From DSNY01 sp016861185 (lineage in GTDB: Bacteria; Pseudomonadota; Gammaproteobacteria; Burkholderiales; Burkholderiaceae_F), in NCBI GenBank assembly GCA_030263275.1, contig SZOR01000175.1:1-5662 (forward strand): a stretch of DNA of 5,662 nucleotides, written 5' to 3'. The translations under genes were made by a program, and so were the position numbers. The notes under the pieces were generated by a model. It searched no databases, was not told where the DNA came from, and saw nothing but the letters and a program-made list of their open reading frames with translations. How positions within the stretch are numbered: the first letter of the stretch is position 1; each line of letters starts with the position of its first letter. This document shows positions 5,481 through 5,662 of this stretch, piece by piece.

Positions 5481-5596
5481 CGAAGGCGCCCGCTGCGCGG
5501 GTTCCCTGCGCTGCTCGTCGAGGGCGGCGGCCGAAAAGGGCTAAAGCACTTTTCGGCCGATGGCCCCGCCCTCGCCTGCGCTGCTCGGCGCCTTCG
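5481..5596. repeat. Nested inverted-repeat structure, about 115 bp
   Basis: Three pairs of arms are nested: outer CGAAGGCGCC (5481-5490) with GGCGCCTTCG (5587-5596); middle CGAGGGCGG (5519-5527) with CCGCCCTCG (5566-5574); inner CGGCCGAAAAG (5528-5538) with CTTTTCGGCCG (5549-5559), around a 10-nt loop. Middle and inner left arms are contiguous, so a left strand of 20 nt can pair with the right strand with one 6-nt bulge (5560-5565). A 13-bp direct repeat, CCTGCGCTGCTCG, occurs at 5505-5517 and 5575-5587, just outside the middle arms. It lies 18 bp after the 13-bp inverted repeat and probably belongs to the same element. No coding potential is evident. Confidence 0.7.
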
Positions 5597-5620
5597 ACGG
5601 CAGGCAGTTCAACCGACACC

Positions 5621-5658
5621 CCCTCTCCCTCGCCCTCTCCCCCTCGCGGGGGAGAGGG
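5621..5658. repeat. C/T-rich direct repeat and 11-bp hairpin at the window end
   Basis: CCCTCTCCCTCG (5621-5632) is followed at once by a second, slightly longer copy, CCCTCTCCCCCTCG (5633-5646). CCCTCTCCCCC (5633-5643) then pairs perfectly with GGGGGAGAGGG (5648-5658) around TCGC. As I recall, hairpins of this CCCTCTCCC...GGGAGAGGG type are very common intergenic repeats in proteobacteria. No T run is seen before the window ends. Confidence 0.7.
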
Positions 5659-5662
5659 GAGC

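Noticed and set aside
4282..5544. 420-codon + strand frame
   Set aside because: It overlaps the binding protein and permease out of frame and ends in repeat DNA; its Arg/Ala/Ser-rich sequence has no recognisable domain.
5505..5587. Two copies of CCTGCGCTGCTCG read as a CRISPR-like array
   Set aside because: Only two copies, the intervening DNA is itself an inverted repeat, and no cas genes are present.
5308..5619. Small - strand open frame of 103 codons
   Set aside because: It lies on the repeats, has no good start context, and resembles the spurious small proteins often called over such elements.

Overview
The window is high-GC DNA with dense, strongly GC3-biased genes. The closest matches recalled by protein motif (argH next to an AlgZ/AlgR-type LytTR two-component pair, a trimeric GNPP-type porin ending in Phe, an amino-acid ABC transporter) point to a betaproteobacterium, most likely Burkholderiales or a near relative. 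This is a judgement from protein style, not a database result. The gene content is mostly conventional; the oddities are at the two ends.

Layout. Positions 1-72 read on the + strand as a short piece of adenylosuccinate synthetase (PurA). This runs directly into the N-terminal quarter of argH on the - strand (to 371), and the two pieces share about 12 bases at the join. Both genes are broken exactly there, which looks like a chimeric assembly join or a microhomology rearrangement. Divergent from argH is a two-gene operon: an AlgZ/FimS-like membrane histidine kinase (430-1491) and an AlgR-like LytTR response regulator (1497-2285). Converging on it from the right is a general porin (2360-3430, - strand), with its own intrinsic terminator placed just after the regulator's stop codon.

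A 250-bp divergent intergenic region (3431-3680) separates the porin from an amino-acid ABC uptake operon: a periplasmic binding lipoprotein (3681-4520) and a single membrane permease (4559-5311). No ATPase gene is present before the window ends. The last 351 bp (5312-5662) hold no convincing gene. They contain a 13-bp perfect inverted repeat, a nested inverted-repeat structure of about 115 bp, and a C/T-rich hairpin at the very end, which resemble dispersed intergenic repeats.

How the genes fit together. The kinase-regulator pair probably controls transcription through the LytTR DNA-binding domain. The porin would admit small hydrophilic solutes to the periplasm, where the binding lipoprotein captures an amino acid and hands it to the permease. 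The shared divergent control region makes co-regulation of porin and ABC operon possible, but nothing in the sequence proves it. I found no mobile-element gene, CRISPR array, tRNA or rRNA, and no clear novel system. The points most worth checking are the purA/argH join, the missing hemC neighbour of algR, and the structured repeat at the right end.
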